NCBI RefSeq assembly: GCF_001690705.1
Contig: NZ_LZGK01000016.1
Location: 186,001 to 250,000 of the forward strand
Reading direction: 5' to 3'
Source of the DNA: Gilliamella sp. wkB178
Lineage (GTDB): Bacteria; Pseudomonadota; Gammaproteobacteria; Enterobacterales; Orbaceae
DNA length: 64,000 nucleotides
Within the stretch, counting starts at the first letter, position 1; every line of letters starts with the position of its first letter. Under the pieces are notes generated by a model, which worked only from the letters and a program-made list of their open reading frames with translations, did not search any database and had not been told where the DNA came from. Both the position numbers and the translations under genes were made by a program. This document shows, piece by piece, positions 44,378 to 56,811 of this stretch.

Positions 44378-45265
44378 TTAATATTGAGATAAAAACCAAG
44401 TAATGGCAATTAAATCAGCAGAACCACCAGGGCTTAAATTTAAGTTTATTAATTGCTTATCCAGTTCGTATAAGCATTGACAACCATTAGGATGGATCAT
44501 GCCATTTTGACTAATTAGTTTTTGAGCTTGTTGTTGCACAAAATTTAAACCGTCAATCCCCCCTCTAGAGACTAAATTAGTATCTTGATTATAAGCAAGT
44601 AAATATAACATTGCTTGTAATAGGCTTATTTCTTCATTATAGCCATCTTGTTGCATTCTATTAAAAATAGGTAAGGATATTGTTCTAACCGTTGCATAGC
44701 CAGATTCTGCTTCTCCTCTAGCTCCGGATAAATGATGTTGTTTGAAAAGTTTTTCTCCTACTGAGTTAGTAAGGTTATTTTGTTTTAATTCATTATTGAC
44801 GATGCCTTGGCAAATAACAGCTACTTCAGAACAAATCGCTTGAACATTGACGGGTAAAGCCAATAGTTCTAATTTACCAATTGCGCCAAGCAACAAGCCG
44901 AAGGCAAAAATACCACCTTTATGAGTATTAACCTGATTAGTGGCTACATACATTGCTTGTTCACATTGTTGGCCGATTGGTCTTATGCCCTTTAAAAAAG
45001 CGTGATGGTCGTTAAATGCTGCTTGTTTACCATATTGATAAAATTTCTCAAACCAAATTGAAATAGCCCGGATACTTTGAATAAAAGTTTGGAAATTCAT
45101 ATCACGATGAGATCCATTATTATTCATATCCACTAAACCTGGTTTAGGTGATAGGCAGATTTCTCTAATCAAGGCTTTGGTTGCCAATTGAGCAGGTAAG
45201 CATAAATTGTTATCATCAATGAGTTCTGATTCTAATTGTGATACTTGCTGGAAATAAGTACTCAT
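44378..45265 (-). CDS. citG: Triphosphoribosyl-dephospho-CoA synthase
   Basis: Makes the precursor of the citrate lyase prosthetic group from ATP and dephospho-CoA. The 295-residue protein has the CitG/MdcB signatures: EICLSPKPGLVDMNNNGSHRDMN, THKGGIFAFGLLLGA, SGARGEAESGY and DTNLVSRGGIDGL. It is separated from the other cit genes by the bgl operon, GyrI-like gene and citA-citB, which is unusual. The related MdcB of malonate decarboxylase is excluded by the nearby complete citrate lyase locus. Confidence 0.92.
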   Translation of the reverse strand: MSTYFQQVSQLESELIDDNNLCLPAQLATKALIREICLSPKPGLVDMNNNGSHRDMNFQTFIQSIRAISIWFEKFYQYGKQAAFNDHHAFLKGIRPIGQQCEQAMYVATNQVNTHKGGIFAFGLLLGAIGKLELLALPVNVQAICSEVAVICQGIVNNELKQNNLTNSVGEKLFKQHHLSGARGEAESGYATVRTISLPIFNRMQQDGYNEEISLLQAMLYLLAYNQDTNLVSRGGIDGLNFVQQQAQKLISQNGMIHPNGCQCLYELDKQLINLNLSPGGSADLIAITWFLSQY

Positions 45266-45326
45266 TATTTATTGTTACCCATTTTTCTTTGATATGGTGC
45301 TATCAATTAGTTTAATTACACAAACC

Positions 45327-48209
45327 TCAATAATCATTATGAGATATTTGAGCGAGTACTTCTCGATTACCGTTGTGACTAGGAGCACTAATAATTCCTT
45401 CAATTTCCATCTGCTCAACAATTCTTGCTGCGCGATTATATCCAATTCTAAATTTGCGCTGTACACTCGAAATAGAAGCTCTTCTAGTTTCTATTACAAA
45501 GGCGACGACCTGATCAAATAAAGGATCTAGTTCCTCGTCAATGGAATCAATACTACTATTATCATTATCATCGGTTGCGACAGTAACATTCTCAATATAT
45601 TTTGGTGCACCACGAGCTTTCCAATCTTGAACGACAGCATGTACTTCTTCATCACGCACAAAAGCACCATGAACACGTATTGGAATTGAGCTATTTGGTG
45701 CTAAGTAAAGCATATCCCCCATACCAAGCAAGGATTCAGCCCCCATTTGATCTAAAATAGTGCGAGAATCGATTTTACTTGAAACCGTAAAGGCTATACG
45801 AGTTGGGATATTGGCTTTAATTAAACCAGTGATAACATCAACTGATGGGCGCTGAGTAGCCAACACTAAGTGTATGCCAGCAGCACGAGCTTTTTGTGCC
45901 AGTCTAGCTATAAGTTCTTCGACTTTTTTACCCACTGCCATAATGAGATCGGCAAACTCGTCTACCATGACCACAATATAAGGTAATTTTTCTAGCATAG
46001 GAATATTAAGATCCATACTATCAGTTGGTTTCCAAAGTGGATCTGGTATCGGTCTATTCATATCCTCAGCTTGTTTGATTTTTTCATTGTAGCCAGCAAT
46101 ATTACGTACTCCAAGTACTGACATTAAACGGTAGCGTCTTTCCATTTCATTGACACACCAATTTAACGCATTAGCAGCATCTTTCATATCAGTCACAACT
46201 GGTGTTAATAAATGTGGAATGCCTTCATAGATAGAAAGTTCAAGCATTTTAGGGTCAATCATAATAAAACGCACATCTTCAGGTTGCGATTTATACAATA
46301 TACTTAATATCATTGCATTTACACCAACTGATTTACCCGAACCCGTAGTACCGGCTACAAGTAAGTGTGGCATTTTAGCTAAATCAGCAACTACAGATTG
46401 ACCTGCAATATCCTTACCTAACACAATTGTAAGAGGGGATTGTGCATCACGAAATTGAGGACTATCTAATACTTCTCTAAAATAGACGGTTTGACGATTT
46501 TTATTTGGTAGTTCAATCCCGACATATGGTTTTCCAGGAATCACTTCTACTACACGTACTGATGGCATTGATAACGAGCGTGCTAAGTCCCGATCTAAAG
46601 TTGAAATTCGTGCAGCTTTGATTCCAGGTGCCAGTTCTATTTCAAAACGAGTGATCACCGGGCCTGGCAGATAATCGACAACTTTAGCCTTGACTCTATA
46701 GTCAGCTAAACTTTTCTCTATTAATTCGGACATAGCATTTAATGCAGCATGGTCAACTTCAATTCGTGTTTTTGGTGGTGCTGTTAATAAATTCAATGAT
46801 GGTAATGGTGTAGTTGGTTTGGGTAATGGTTTCTCATTCCGTCTTAATAGTGGATGAATCAAGCTGTCTTTATCATCATCTAATGTAGAATTGTTACCTT
46901 GTAAATCATCAATACCAGCTTCTACAGGCATATTGGCTAATATCTGGTTGGGTTGTTCATCAGCAGCTAAGTTAATTGTTAGTGAAGTTTCTTGCTCAGT
47001 TAATAGATCAGCCCTAGTTTCTGCCGATGCATCATCAGTTAATAAATCAATTATAGGTTGCGGATCTTCATTATTATTGTTTGCAATTATTGAATCATTA
47101 TGAATTTCAGTAAATAGTGGTTTGCTTGGTGCATCAGAAATTGTGTATTTATCTTCTTCAATCACTGGTTCGACTGTAGAATTATTGGCTTGGCTTTCCG
47201 GTGTTATAGATTCGTCTGATTTAATGGCTATTTTACGCTCATTCATGTTTTTAATAATCAATTCCATGCGAGTTAGAATATCATCAGGATCAATTTCCTT
47301 TTTAAGTTTCTTATCACCAGTTTCATTTAGTGCATGTGATTGTTGAGGCTCAGTATTTTCTAGTGTTTGTATTAGTTCCGCTGCTGTTTTTATTAAAATC
47401 TTTTCATCTTCTTGGGATGCGGCGGTTATTGCTTGTTCAGGTCTAGCAGTGATAGAAGGTTCTGAAGTTTTATCACTTTTATTTAGTTGTAAAGAATCAA
47501 GGGTATTGCTGTCTAAATTTTGTTTATCCAGAGGGAGTGTAAATTTGTGTTGTTCTGGTTCTTTAGTTAATACTTCCTTCTCTTCTCGATTATGGGTATC
47601 TTTATTTTGACGTTGTGTTAATAGCCATCGTATAGGTGCAAGTAATAACATAACAAAGGCACCTAATTTTTCAGTAAGATTTAACCATGATAATCCAGTT
47701 AACAAAGTAACACAGGCAAGACAAGTACCGAGTAACACTAATGAAGTAACAAAACTGTTCATAACTGGCAATAGGCTTTCAATGACTATTGAACCTAAAT
47801 AGCCACCAGCAGCAAACTGCTCGGTATCTTGAATATTTAGAGTAAAAAAACCAGTAGTACTAAAGATAAAAGCTAAAATACCAATAATTCGAAATGATAA
47901 ACTGAAATAATTGATGGGATCATGGGCATGCTTATAAAAATAGCTCATTAACTGCAAACAAATAAAAATAGCGATAAACGGTATGCTGTAAGCAATAAAA
48001 CCTAAAAATTGCAATAGAATATCTGCAGCATAAGCGCCAATATAACCTCCAAAATTAGTTACTGGGTAGTGCCATGCAGTCCTAGACCAACCTGGATCAG
48101 ATGGGTCGTAAGATATTAATGATAAAAATAAGCCAACAGATAACGCTATTATAGCTAATAATAAAAGTTGAATAATTATCTGCTTTCTTGTGATTTTTGA
48201 TTTTTTCAA
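45327..48209 (-). CDS. ftsK: DNA translocase FtsK
   Basis: Septal DNA pump that segregates chromosome ends and activates XerCD recombination at dif. The 960-residue protein has four N-terminal membrane helices (about 12-200), a polar linker rich in Glu, Asn and Thr (200-470), and a RecA-like motor with Walker A GTTGSGKS (620-627) and Walker [11 protein letters not shown] (near 750). A C-terminal winged-helix gamma domain (about 893-957, [22 protein letters not shown]) reads KOPS. The linker is shorter than in E. coli FtsK (1329 residues). Confidence 0.97.
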   Translation of the reverse strand: MKKSKITRKQIIIQLLLLAIIALSVGLFLSLISYDPSDPGWSRTAWHYPVTNFGGYIGAYAADILLQFLGFIAYSIPFIAIFICLQLMSYFYKHAHDPINYFSLSFRIIGILAFIFSTTGFFTLNIQDTEQFAAGGYLGSIVIESLLPVMNSFVTSLVLLGTCLACVTLLTGLSWLNLTEKLGAFVMLLLAPIRWLLTQRQNKDTHNREEKEVLTKEPEQHKFTLPLDKQNLDSNTLDSLQLNKSDKTSEPSITARPEQAITAASQEDEKILIKTAAELIQTLENTEPQQSHALNETGDKKLKKEIDPDDILTRMELIIKNMNERKIAIKSDESITPESQANNSTVEPVIEEDKYTISDAPSKPLFTEIHNDSIIANNNNEDPQPIIDLLTDDASAETRADLLTEQETSLTINLAADEQPNQILANMPVEAGIDDLQGNNSTLDDDKDSLIHPLLRRNEKPLPKPTTPLPSLNLLTAPPKTRIEVDHAALNAMSELIEKSLADYRVKAKVVDYLPGPVITRFEIELAPGIKAARISTLDRDLARSLSMPSVRVVEVIPGKPYVGIELPNKNRQTVYFREVLDSPQFRDAQSPLTIVLGKDIAGQSVVADLAKMPHLLVAGTTGSGKSVGVNAMILSILYKSQPEDVRFIMIDPKMLELSIYEGIPHLLTPVVTDMKDAANALNWCVNEMERRYRLMSVLGVRNIAGYNEKIKQAEDMNRPIPDPLWKPTDSMDLNIPMLEKLPYIVVMVDEFADLIMAVGKKVEELIARLAQKARAAGIHLVLATQRPSVDVITGLIKANIPTRIAFTVSSKIDSRTILDQMGAESLLGMGDMLYLAPNSSIPIRVHGAFVRDEEVHAVVQDWKARGAPKYIENVTVATDDNDNSSIDSIDEELDPLFDQVVAFVIETRRASISSVQRKFRIGYNRAARIVEQMEIEGIISAPSHNGNREVLAQISHNDY

Positions 48210-48421
48210 ACCAGTACCTAAAATACTATCGCGATTAAAATTGTTGGCATTTTAGCATAAATTAACCCCCTATACAGTGTGAATACTGTATAAAATTAAA
48301 TTTATTATGTAGATTTTTTTGCTAGAACACTGAAAAACATAGCAAATTGTATATTCTTTTTATTAGATATTTTGGTGTTGGAATTAATGTTGATTATCTA
48401 TGCATTAAAGTGGTTAGATAA

Positions 48422-49669
48422 TCATTCCAGTTTCCTTTTATTGTTTCTAACACTCAAAAATAATGCAACAGCCATAAAATTACATAATACCATTGATCCA
48501 ACCATAAGCCATTCAGTTATATTATCAGTGACCGTAGTTACAGTATTTGATGTTGCAAACATGGAAAGTAAGATGCCAATTGCACCGGCAACAGCAAAAC
48601 GTATAGTACCAGCTAATGAGGATGCAGTGCCAGCAATATGAGGATAAAAATCTAGTATCACTGCCATGCCATTGCCTGCGATAATAGACATACAACCAAT
48701 ATAACCGGCAATACAAGCAACTAAATACACAAAACCAAGATTAAATAGTGTTACCAACATTAAGCCAACGGCCATAATAAATTGGACGGTCAGTCCAAAT
48801 TGCATCATTTTAATCGAGCCAATATGCTTTACAAAGCGACTATTGAGCGTATTCATGAATACCATCACAATAATGTTAACGGCAAAATAATAACCGAAAT
48901 TAATTGAAGCTACGCCATGCAAATTCATATATACAAAAGGTCCTAAGCTAAGGAATGAAAATAGTCCAGCACCTGAAAATGCACCTATCATCATGTAAGT
49001 TAACACTTGCCTATGACGAAATAACGTTATGAAGTTACTTAATATTCGTACTAAACTAAATTTTGCGCGTTTAATTTTATGTAATGTTTCTGGAATAAAT
49101 GCTATTACCAAGCCAAGGCATAATAAGGCTATAATTCCAAGGGTATAGAAATTCGCTTTCCAATTAAACCAATTTAAAATGAACCCACCAATAATAGGTG
49201 CTAGTAACGGTGCTACGTTAGAGATTAGCATAACAAAAGACATCATTTTGGAAAATTCATCACGGTCGCGAAAGATATCTTTCATTAAAGCATTAATGAT
49301 AATGGTAGTTGCTGCCGCGGCGATACCATGGAAAAAACGAGCCGTAATTAATTGATTAATATTGATTGCTATACCACAACTTAAAGCTGCACAAGTGAAA
49401 ATAATTAAACCAATAATTAGCACATTGCGGCGACCATAACTATCTGTGATTGGACCAAATAATAGTTGGCCAAATGAAAAACCTAATAAATAGCAACTTA
49501 TGGTAAGCTGAACGGCTGAGTCCGTTACATTAAAATCATGGGCAATAGTTGGCATGCTTGGTAGATACATATCTATCGATAATGGCATTAACATAGATAT
49601 AAAACCGAGAACGAATATCAGCGCTTGTTTAGAAATTTTAATTTCTACTTGGTTTACCGGGGTTGACAA
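48422..49669 (-). CDS. bcr: Bcr/CflA family drug exporter
   Basis: Major facilitator proton-coupled exporter with 12 membrane helices. The 415-residue protein matches E. coli Bcr (bicyclomycin, sulphonamide, cysteine export): MLMPLSIDMYLPSMPTI in helix 1, GPITDSYGRRNVL in the loop 2-3, ARFFHGIAAAA, and HIAGTASSLAGTIRF in the C-terminal half. It lies beside rsuA, the same neighbour as in E. coli. The actual substrate is not predictable. Confidence 0.88.
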   Translation of the reverse strand: MSTPVNQVEIKISKQALIFVLGFISMLMPLSIDMYLPSMPTIAHDFNVTDSAVQLTISCYLLGFSFGQLLFGPITDSYGRRNVLIIGLIIFTCAALSCGIAININQLITARFFHGIAAAATTIIINALMKDIFRDRDEFSKMMSFVMLISNVAPLLAPIIGGFILNWFNWKANFYTLGIIALLCLGLVIAFIPETLHKIKRAKFSLVRILSNFITLFRHRQVLTYMMIGAFSGAGLFSFLSLGPFVYMNLHGVASINFGYYFAVNIIVMVFMNTLNSRFVKHIGSIKMMQFGLTVQFIMAVGLMLVTLFNLGFVYLVACIAGYIGCMSIIAGNGMAVILDFYPHIAGTASSLAGTIRFAVAGAIGILLSMFATSNTVTTVTDNITEWLMVGSMVLCNFMAVALFLSVRNNKRKLE

Positions 49670-49798
49670 CTTAGTTCTTCCTTTTTATTTTTTTTAAAAG
49701 TTAAAATAAATACAGTAATTAGAGTAAGCAAAATATTACATTTATTTTGTCAGACACATAATCTGCATATTAAATATTTATTAAAATGTTAGGTAATA

Positions 49799-50494
49799 TT
49801 AATTAAACGAGTCGATTTCATCTTGAATAAGCGGGCGATATTCACCCTCAGGTATATCCAGAATAATAGATCCGATTTGTTTGCGATGTAATTCAACTAC
49901 ATGATTATTCACTGCCGCAAACATCCGTTTAACTTGATGATAACGACCTTCACTAATAGTTAATTCGGCATGGTAATCATCAATAATCTTTAGTAAAGCT
50001 GGTTTAGTAAGTGATTTTTCATTATGTAATTGAATGCCATGTTCAAAAATCTGAATCAGATTAGCAGTCAACGGTTGTTCAACAGTTACTACATAAACTT
50101 TTTGACAATGATGTTTTGGGGAAGTGATGCGGTGTGACCACTTACCATCATCAGTTAATAAAACTAGTCCAGTGGTATCTAAATCAAGACGTCCGGCTGC
50201 ATGTAGCTTTTCTGGCATAGGTTCATCAATAAAATAAAGAATGGTTGGATGATCGGGATCATCAGTTGAGCACACATAACCTTGAGGTTTGTTTAACATA
50301 AAATAACGATTATTGGTTATAGGTGTTATTTCATAACCATCATACTCAACAATTTGTTGTGGAGTTAATTGATAAGCTCCTGATTTTATGATTTCACCAT
50401 CTACGGTTACTTTTTTCGCTTTTAACTCTTTGGTGACAATTGTGCGGCTAGCACCAAGATGATGAGCAAGAAATTTATCTAATCGCATAATCAA
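49799..50494 (-). CDS. rsuA: 16S rRNA pseudouridine-516 synthase
   Basis: Converts U516 of 16S rRNA to pseudouridine. The 231 residues equal the E. coli length. An S4 RNA-binding domain ([22 protein letters not shown]) is followed by the RsuA catalytic domain, with the catalytic Asp in [17 protein letters not shown] and the terminal [18 protein letters not shown]. It lies just after rsmJ on the same strand. Confidence 0.95.
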   Translation of the reverse strand: MIMRLDKFLAHHLGASRTIVTKELKAKKVTVDGEIIKSGAYQLTPQQIVEYDGYEITPITNNRYFMLNKPQGYVCSTDDPDHPTILYFIDEPMPEKLHAAGRLDLDTTGLVLLTDDGKWSHRITSPKHHCQKVYVVTVEQPLTANLIQIFEHGIQLHNEKSLTKPALLKIIDDYHAELTISEGRYHQVKRMFAAVNNHVVELHRKQIGSIILDIPEGEYRPLIQDEIDSFN

Positions 50495-50503
50495 ACAATT
50501 TTC

Positions 50504-51241
50504 CTATATTACTTCAATGGGAGTATAAATATCAAAACGATGATTTTTCGTCTTTATGTTGGCAATTGGTTTTTGGTCAGCTAAAAAAGGGGCATAATCA
50601 GGTCTTTTTACTACTACCCGTTTTTTAGCCAGTAGCCTTGCTGGTTCCAGTAAGTTATCGGCATCAATATCACTACCCACTAATTGTTGAAAAATCCGCA
50701 TCTCTTTTTTAACTAAAGCACTTTTAGGTCGATGTGGGAACATAGGATCTAAGTAAACTACATCGGGTTTTTCATTATATGAACTAAGCCCAGAGATACT
50801 TGAATTATAAATCAAATGTAAATGCTGTTGTAGCAAACGTCCTATCATGGGATCTTGGTAGGCACGTTGCAGGCCGTCTTCTAATAACGCGGCAACCACC
50901 GGGTGCCTTTCAAACATAGTTACCCTACATCCTAAAGATGCTAACACAAAAGCATCACGACCAAGTCCAGCCGTGGCATCAACCACTGTTGGTAAATAAT
51001 CACCTTTAATTCCTACCGCTTTAGCAATAGCCTCTCCACGACCACCACCAAATTGACGGCGATGAGCCATTGCCCCGGACACAAAATTAACATAAACCGC
51101 GCCTAACTTGGGTTCATCTAGTTTTTGTAACTCAAGTTGATTTGCTTGTGATACTAAGGTAAACGGAAGATGTGCATGCTCAGTTAACCATTGCTCAGCT
51201 AATAATTTTAGCTGAGCTAAGTTAGAACTAGTGGATACCAT
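50504..51241 (-). CDS. rsmJ: 16S rRNA (guanine-1516-N2)-methyltransferase
   Basis: Methylates G1516 of 16S rRNA. The 245 residues show the family blocks [16 protein letters not shown], the SAM motif [18 protein letters not shown], and [19 protein letters not shown]. It overlaps the end of prlC by 14 bases; prlC-rsmJ is also a pair in E. coli. Confidence 0.95.
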   Translation of the reverse strand: MVSTSSNLAQLKLLAEQWLTEHAHLPFTLVSQANQLELQKLDEPKLGAVYVNFVSGAMAHRRQFGGGRGEAIAKAVGIKGDYLPTVVDATAGLGRDAFVLASLGCRVTMFERHPVVAALLEDGLQRAYQDPMIGRLLQQHLHLIYNSSISGLSSYNEKPDVVYLDPMFPHRPKSALVKKEMRIFQQLVGSDIDADNLLEPARLLAKKRVVVKRPDYAPFLADQKPIANIKTKNHRFDIYTPIEVI

Positions 51242-53255
51242 AGTGACGAAGTAATGCCTCTAATTGTGGTTCACGACCACGGAAGTTTTTAAATAAAGCC
51301 ATAGGTTCATCACTACCGCCTTGTGACAATATATTGTCAAGGAATGAATTCCCAGTTTTGGCATTAAAGATGCCTTCTTCTTCAAAACGAGAAAAAGCAT
51401 CGGCGGATAATACTTCGGCCCATAAATAGCTATAGTAACCAGCGGCATAACCACCGGCAAAAATGTGACTAAATGCATGCGGGAATCGTCCCCATTCCAC
51501 AGTAGGTACAACCGCGACTTGTTGCCTAACTAGTTTTAATGTTTCTAATATGTTGGCATCTTTTTGGGTATGCAATTTAAAGTCAAATAGACCAAATTCT
51601 AATTGACGTAAAATAAATAGCGCTGCTTGATAGTTTTTAGCTGCTAACATTTTTTCTAACATTTCTTGCGGTAATGGTTCACCAGTTTGATAATGCCCTG
51701 AAATAAAGGCTAAGGCTTCAGGTTCCCAGCACCAATTTTCTAAAAATTGACTTGGTAATTCAACCGCATCCCATGGCACACCATTAATACCTGCTACAGA
51801 TGAAACTTCAATTTCAGTTAACATATGGTGTAATCCATGACCAAACTCATGAAATAGCGTGGTGACTTCATTATGAGTAAATAGAGCTGGTTTGTCACCG
51901 ATTGGGCGATTGAAATTACACGTTAAGTAAGCTACGGGTTTTTGCAAATGACCATCGGCAAAGCGCATACGCCCAATGCAGTCATCCATCCAAGCCCCAC
52001 CACGTTTATGTTCACGCGCATATAAATCTAAGTAAAAACTACCTTTCAATTCACCGTTAGCGGCATAAAGATCATAAAATCTAACTTCTGGATCCCAAAC
52101 TTCGACATCATTACGTTCTTTGGCAGTGATACCAAAAACTCGTTGTACTACTTCGAATAACCCGTTAATGACTCTTGATTCAGGGAAGTAAGAGCGTAAT
52201 TCTTCATCATTAATGGTATACAGATATTGTTTTTGTTTTTCACTATAGTAAGCAATATCCCAGGGTTTTAATTCGCTGGCACCAAAAAACTCGTAAGCAT
52301 AACGTTTTAAATCGGCTAACTCTTTTTCACCTTGTGGTTTAGCTTTGGTGGCTAAGTCAGTTAAGAACGCAATAACTTGTTGGGTTGATTGAGCCATTTT
52401 TGTGGCTAGGGATTTATCGGCATAGGTATCGAATCCTAATAAATGGGCAAGTTCATCACGTAAAACTAAAATCTGTTTAATGATTTCGGTGTTATCCCAT
52501 TTTCCAGCATTAGGGCCTTGATCTGATGCCCGAGTATTATAAGCTTGATAAAGTTCAAAGCGTAGATCACGATTATCGCAGTAAGTCATCACCGGTAAAT
52601 AGCTTGGTATGTCAAGGGTTAGTAACCAACCTTCTTGATCTTTATCCTTAGCTTGTTGTTTAGCCGCTGCTAGGGCACTTTCTGGCATGCCTGATAATTG
52701 TTCCACATTAGTGATTAATTTTGACCATCCCATAGTTGCATCAAGTACATTATTACTGAATTTGGAGGATAACTCTGATAATTTTGCTACAATTTCGCCA
52801 TAGCGTTTTTGTTTGTCATCCGGTAAGCCGATACCTGATAACTCAAAATCACGCAAAGCATTATCAATGACTTTTTTCTGAGCTTTAGTAAGTTTGGTAT
52901 ATTCTGCACTATGTTTAAGCTGTTTGTAAGCTTGGTATAAAGGTTTATGTTGACCCACCCAAGTACTATATTCAGAAAGTAATGGCAAGCAAGCTTCATA
53001 AGCGGCACGTAATTCAGGACTATTTTTCACTGCATTAAGGTGACTAACTGGTGACCAAGCACGACTGAATTTTTCGTCCATCTCATCAATCGGTTGAATT
53101 AAATTATCCCAAGTATACTGACTATTTTGTTGAAGAACAGTTTCAATTGTGTGGCGACAATTTTTCAGAGTCTCTTGTATAGCCGGTAAAACATGTTCAG
53201 GCTTAATCTGCGAAAACAGTGGTAATGGTGCAGAGGTTAATAATGGATTAGTCAT
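51228..53255 (-). CDS. prlC: Oligopeptidase A
   Basis: Cytosolic zinc metallopeptidase of family M3 that degrades peptides, including cleaved signal peptides. The 675-residue protein has the zinc motif in [15 protein letters not shown], the upstream CNFNRP, and downstream [18 protein letters not shown]. Size matches E. coli PrlC (680). Confidence 0.97.
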   Translation of the reverse strand: MTNPLLTSAPLPLFSQIKPEHVLPAIQETLKNCRHTIETVLQQNSQYTWDNLIQPIDEMDEKFSRAWSPVSHLNAVKNSPELRAAYEACLPLLSEYSTWVGQHKPLYQAYKQLKHSAEYTKLTKAQKKVIDNALRDFELSGIGLPDDKQKRYGEIVAKLSELSSKFSNNVLDATMGWSKLITNVEQLSGMPESALAAAKQQAKDKDQEGWLLTLDIPSYLPVMTYCDNRDLRFELYQAYNTRASDQGPNAGKWDNTEIIKQILVLRDELAHLLGFDTYADKSLATKMAQSTQQVIAFLTDLATKAKPQGEKELADLKRYAYEFFGASELKPWDIAYYSEKQKQYLYTINDEELRSYFPESRVINGLFEVVQRVFGITAKERNDVEVWDPEVRFYDLYAANGELKGSFYLDLYAREHKRGGAWMDDCIGRMRFADGHLQKPVAYLTCNFNRPIGDKPALFTHNEVTTLFHEFGHGLHHMLTEIEVSSVAGINGVPWDAVELPSQFLENWCWEPEALAFISGHYQTGEPLPQEMLEKMLAAKNYQAALFILRQLEFGLFDFKLHTQKDANILETLKLVRQQVAVVPTVEWGRFPHAFSHIFAGGYAAGYYSYLWAEVLSADAFSRFEEEGIFNAKTGNSFLDNILSQGGSDEPMALFKNFRGREPQLEALLRHYGIH

Positions 53256-53347
53256 ATTGTGGTACCTTTATGCAATGATTTTATCTAGTTATGCGATCAT
53301 AAGTGGTGGCAAAAACCATCAATTCAAGTCTGTTAAAATATGATTAC

Positions 53348-53605
53348 TTATAATCCCATTAATTTGCGTTCACGTTGCCATTCCGTAGGTGTATAGGTTT
53401 TAATTGAAAGCGCATGAATACGATTATCATTAATAAATTCAGCTAATGGAGCATAAATGATTTGCTGTTTTTTAACACGACTTAAATCAGCAAATAACTC
53501 ACCAACCGCAATAACTTGAAAATGACTATCGTCATCCGTCATTACATAAACATCATCAAGATTAATTGAACTTTTTAATTTATTTATGATTTCTTGCTTA
53601 TCCAT
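53348..53605 (-). CDS. ibaG: BolA family protein IbaG
   Basis: An 85-residue BolA-like protein, expected to work with monothiol glutaredoxins in iron-sulphur handling and acid stress. The block [26 protein letters not shown] and the end [16 protein letters not shown] match E. coli IbaG. It follows the mla operon in the same order as in E. coli, where murA comes next; here prlC does. Confidence 0.93.
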   Translation of the reverse strand: MDKQEIINKLKSSINLDDVYVMTDDDSHFQVIAVGELFADLSRVKKQQIIYAPLAEFINDNRIHALSIKTYTPTEWQRERKLMGL

Positions 53606-53687
53606 TAGTAAAACTCTTTATTAGTATTATTTATTTTGCTTATTTTTGTAAAAATGCTTCAGGTAAAGTATAGGTTTAATTATACAG

Positions 53688-53966
53688 TTAATTAGTTAGT
53701 ACAGGTTGTAAATCATACAGAGCAATTAATGTCTGTAACTGCGGATTAATTCCTGTCAGTTGCAATTGATATTTAATGCAAAAGTAAACTAGGGTAGCGA
53801 GTCCAGAAGAATCAACTCGAGTAAGCTGTGCTACATCGATTGATTTTGTGCCATTGAATAGCGATTTTTGTGTAGCCCAAATTTCATTTAATGAGTGAGC
53901 ATCTAGCTCACCCTTTAAATATAATACTTGTTGTTGATTTTCTGCTGAGATTCTGGACATTATCAA
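53688..53966 (-). CDS. mlaB: Phospholipid transport protein MlaB (STAS domain)
   Basis: Cytosolic STAS-domain partner of the MlaFE ABC transporter. The 92-residue protein has the helical signature VAQLTRVDSSGLATLVYF near residue 45-62. It directly follows mlaC (adjacent bases). Low overall conservation is normal for MlaB. Confidence 0.85.
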   Translation of the reverse strand: MIMSRISAENQQQVLYLKGELDAHSLNEIWATQKSLFNGTKSIDVAQLTRVDSSGLATLVYFCIKYQLQLTGINPQLQTLIALYDLQPVLTN

Positions 53967-54611
53967 CTAGCCTTTTTGCTTAGCATTAGGATCAATTTTA
54001 CGATTAGCTAGGTCAGTAAGTTGTTTAGTTAAAGCATCAATACCATCTTGCCGTAAAATTGTTGACCATTCATTTTGTTTAGTAGTGATCATACTTACAC
54101 CTTCAGCAATTAAATCGTAAGCTTTCCACTCACCAGTAACAGAATTTTTACGCCATTGAAAATCAATACGTAAAGGTTGTTGGTTTTTGTCAGGTTGAAT
54201 TAATAAAATTCGAATAGAAATTAAATTCTTACCACTTAAATCAGAAGCTGACTCAACTTGATAGGTTTGACCATTATACATTGAAAGCGCTTGTGCAAAT
54301 GCTTGCACTAAATAGTTTTCAAAAGCATTAAAATATGCAGTGCGTTGTGCATCAGTAGCGCTTTTATAGTAATTACCTAAAATCAATGCTCCGGCATATT
54401 TTACTTGCACATAAGGTAACAAATCTGTTCTCACTATGTTTTTTAACTTATCCGGATTAGCTTTAATAGCTGATGATTGTGATTTCATAGTATTAAAAAT
54501 CTTATCGGCAGCAACTTGCATTTCGTTATAAGGATTATTTTCTGCGAAAGCAGTAGCACTAAACACTAAGGTTAGTACTAAAAAAATAGTTTGCTTGAAT
54601 CTAGTTATCAT
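53967..54611 (-). CDS. mlaC: Periplasmic phospholipid-binding protein MlaC
   Basis: Carries phospholipids across the periplasm between MlaA-porin and MlaFEDB. The 214-residue precursor begins with a signal peptide (TRFKQTIFLVLTLVFSATAFA, cleavage near residue 23). The body has the Ttg2D/MlaC pattern: LLPYVQVKYAGALILGNYYKSAT and WKAYDLIAEGVSMITTKQNEW. It lies between mlaD and mlaB. Confidence 0.94.
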   Translation of the reverse strand: MITRFKQTIFLVLTLVFSATAFAENNPYNEMQVAADKIFNTMKSQSSAIKANPDKLKNIVRTDLLPYVQVKYAGALILGNYYKSATDAQRTAYFNAFENYLVQAFAQALSMYNGQTYQVESASDLSGKNLISIRILLIQPDKNQQPLRIDFQWRKNSVTGEWKAYDLIAEGVSMITTKQNEWSTILRQDGIDALTKQLTDLANRKIDPNAKQKG

Positions 54612-54620
54612 ATTAGCTCC

Positions 54621-55214
54621 TTACTTTTCGCTACTATCTTGTTTTTTATCTTTATCTGATGAACCGCCAGCACTATAAAGGAATTGACCAATTAAATCTT
54701 CTATAACCATGGCTGGTTTAGTATTATTTATGACAAAACCTTCTTGAAAATAGGCCGGTTTATTATTGTTATTTGTTGCAACATTAGTAGAACCATCGGG
54801 TGCATCTAATGCATCAAGTTCCATTTCGGTACTTGGATCTAAACCGAAGTTAATATCAATAAATTGTTCACCTAACAAACCGGAAGTTTTTATTGAAAGG
54901 GAACTACTACTCGGAATTTTATTATATTGAGTGTCGATTTCCATAGTAACATAAGGTTTATAAATCGCATTATCGGATGATTTTAAAGAAATATCACTGA
55001 CGCGACCAATCACTACCCCACCAATCTTAATCGGTGAACGCGCTTTTAGACCACCAATATTATCAAATACAGCATAAACACGATAGGAATTATGACTAAC
55101 AAATGATGTAGGATCGGTGACTCTAAAACACAAAAATAGTACCGAGCAAATAACTAACACCATAAATAACCCAACGGTAATTTCAACTTTACGACTCATG
55201 TTTAATGACCTCAA
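54621..55214 (-). CDS. mlaD: Phospholipid transport MCE protein MlaD
   Basis: Inner-membrane MCE-domain subunit that forms the hexameric periplasmic ring on MlaE. The 197 residues comprise one N-terminal membrane helix (10-30), an MCE domain ([36 protein letters not shown]) and a lysine-rich tail. Its start overlaps the mlaE stop by four bases. Confidence 0.95.
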   Translation of the reverse strand: MRSLNMSRKVEITVGLFMVLVICSVLFLCFRVTDPTSFVSHNSYRVYAVFDNIGGLKARSPIKIGGVVIGRVSDISLKSSDNAIYKPYVTMEIDTQYNKIPSSSSLSIKTSGLLGEQFIDINFGLDPSTEMELDALDAPDGSTNVATNNNNKPAYFQEGFVINNTKPAMVIEDLIGQFLYSAGGSSDKDKKQDSSEK

Positions 55215-55990
55215 TTACTAAACATTAATGCGGTTAAAATAAAATCTAACCCCAAAATAACTAATGATGAATAAACAACAGTATTCGTTGTTGCTCGACT
55301 AATGCCTTCTGATGTTGGCACACAATCATAACCATTAAATAGTGCAATCCAAGTGCTGGCTATAGCGAAGGCAAAGCTTTTTACAAAACAGTTACCTAAA
55401 TCATGCCACCAATCAACATTACTTTGAATGGATGACCAAAAGAATCCGGCATCAATTCCTTTCCAATCAACACCTACTAACACACCACCTAATATACCTA
55501 CAGCCACAAAAATAGCCGTTAAAAAAGGTAAACAGAAAAAGCCAGCCCAAAAGCGTGGAGCAATAATGCGCCTTAAAGGATCGATGGCCATCATTTCCAT
55601 ACTAGATAATTGTTCGGTTGCTTTCATTAAACCGATTTCAGCGGTTAATGCCGAACCAGCACGCCCGGCAAATAGTAACCCGGCAACTACCGGACCTAAC
55701 TCACGCAGTAACGCTAAAGCTACCAACATACCTAAACTGGCTTCAGCACCAAAGGTGGTAAGAATAAAGTAACCTTGTAGTCCAAGGACCATGCCAATAA
55801 ATAGCCCGGATACGATAATAATCGAAAGTGATTGTACCCCGACAAAATAAAATTGTTTAACCAGTAATGGGAATTGTTTACCAAATTGTGGGGTACCGAT
55901 TAAGGCGCCAAACAGCATCATCCCAGAACGACCTATCAAGGCAACGAGGTTAATCAACCATTGCCCCATCTTTGCGAGTAAATTCAACAT
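55211..55990 (-). CDS. mlaE: Phospholipid transport permease MlaE
   Basis: Membrane subunit of the MlaFEDB transporter, about five hydrophobic segments in 259 residues. Family blocks: [41 protein letters not shown], and [25 protein letters not shown]. It overlaps mlaF by one base and mlaD by four. Confidence 0.96.
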   Translation of the reverse strand: MLNLLAKMGQWLINLVALIGRSGMMLFGALIGTPQFGKQFPLLVKQFYFVGVQSLSIIIVSGLFIGMVLGLQGYFILTTFGAEASLGMLVALALLRELGPVVAGLLFAGRAGSALTAEIGLMKATEQLSSMEMMAIDPLRRIIAPRFWAGFFCLPFLTAIFVAVGILGGVLVGVDWKGIDAGFFWSSIQSNVDWWHDLGNCFVKSFAFAIASTWIALFNGYDCVPTSEGISRATTNTVVYSSLVILGLDFILTALMFSN

Positions 55991-56811
55991 TATTTAGCAC
56001 CTCTGCTTAGGTCTAATTTATAATCATCAGCAGGATAATGGAAAGGAACCGGACCATCCGCTAGCCCTTCAAGAAACTGTTTTACTCGTAAATCATTATT
56101 GCTACGTAGCTGTTCCGATGTACCACCGGCTATAATGTGTTGTTCAGCTACAATGTATGCATAATCAGCGATACTCATCACTTCGTTCACATCGTGGCTA
56201 ACCACTATACAAGTTAAACCAAGAGATTGGTTGATTTCGGCAATAAGTTTAACAATTACCCCCATGGAAATAGGATCTTGCCCAGCGAAAGGTTCATCGA
56301 ACATAATTAAATCAGGATCGAGCGCGATGGCACGCGCTAACGCCGCACGCCTTGCCATACCGCCAGATAATTCCGATGGCATCATATAAGCGGCGCCACG
56401 TAGCCCAACTGCTTGTAACTTCATTAATACTAAATTGTATAAAACAGGTTCCGGTAAATTAAGATGTTCACGTAAAGGGTAAGCAACATTATCAAAGACG
56501 CTTAAATCAGTAAATAATGCACCAGATTGGAATAACATACTCATGCGTTTACGCACTTCATAAAGACGGGAACGCGTCATGGTAGAAATGTTTTCACCAT
56601 CAAATAAAATTTGCCCTGATTGTGGTTTTAATTGACCACCAATTAAGCGTAATAACGTAGTCTTACCAATACCTGATGGCCCCATAATGGCGGTCACTTT
56701 GCCTTTGGGAACATTTAGGCTCATATTTTTATAAATTGGCCTTGTACCACGATAAAATGACATATCATGGATTTCCACCAAATTTTGCTGTAATGCATTT
56801 GCCACAGTCAT
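55990..56811 (-). CDS. mlaF: Phospholipid transport ATPase MlaF
   Basis: ABC ATPase driving phospholipid movement by the Mla system. The 273 residues show Walker [12 protein letters not shown], signature [15 protein letters not shown], Walker [15 protein letters not shown] and the switch His in VVSHDV. It is first in the mlaFEDCB-ibaG operon. Confidence 0.97.
   Translation of the reverse strand: MTVANALQQNLVEIHDMSFYRGTRPIYKNMSLNVPKGKVTAIMGPSGIGKTTLLRLIGGQLKPQSGQILFDGENISTMTRSRLYEVRKRMSMLFQSGALFTDLSVFDNVAYPLREHLNLPEPVLYNLVLMKLQAVGLRGAAYMMPSELSGGMARRAALARAIALDPDLIMFDEPFAGQDPISMGVIVKLIAEINQSLGLTCIVVSHDVNEVMSIADYAYIVAEQHIIAGGTSEQLRSNNDLRVKQFLEGLADGPVPFHYPADDYKLDLSRGAK

Noticed and set aside
48271-48292. 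Palindrome TATACAGT-GTGAAT-ACTGTATA upstream of ftsK, considered as a LexA (SOS) box because E. coli ftsK is SOS-linked
   Set aside because: LexA sites read CTGT-N8-ACAG; here the half-sites are in the opposite order (ACAG then CTGT). It is at best an unrelated hairpin or operator.
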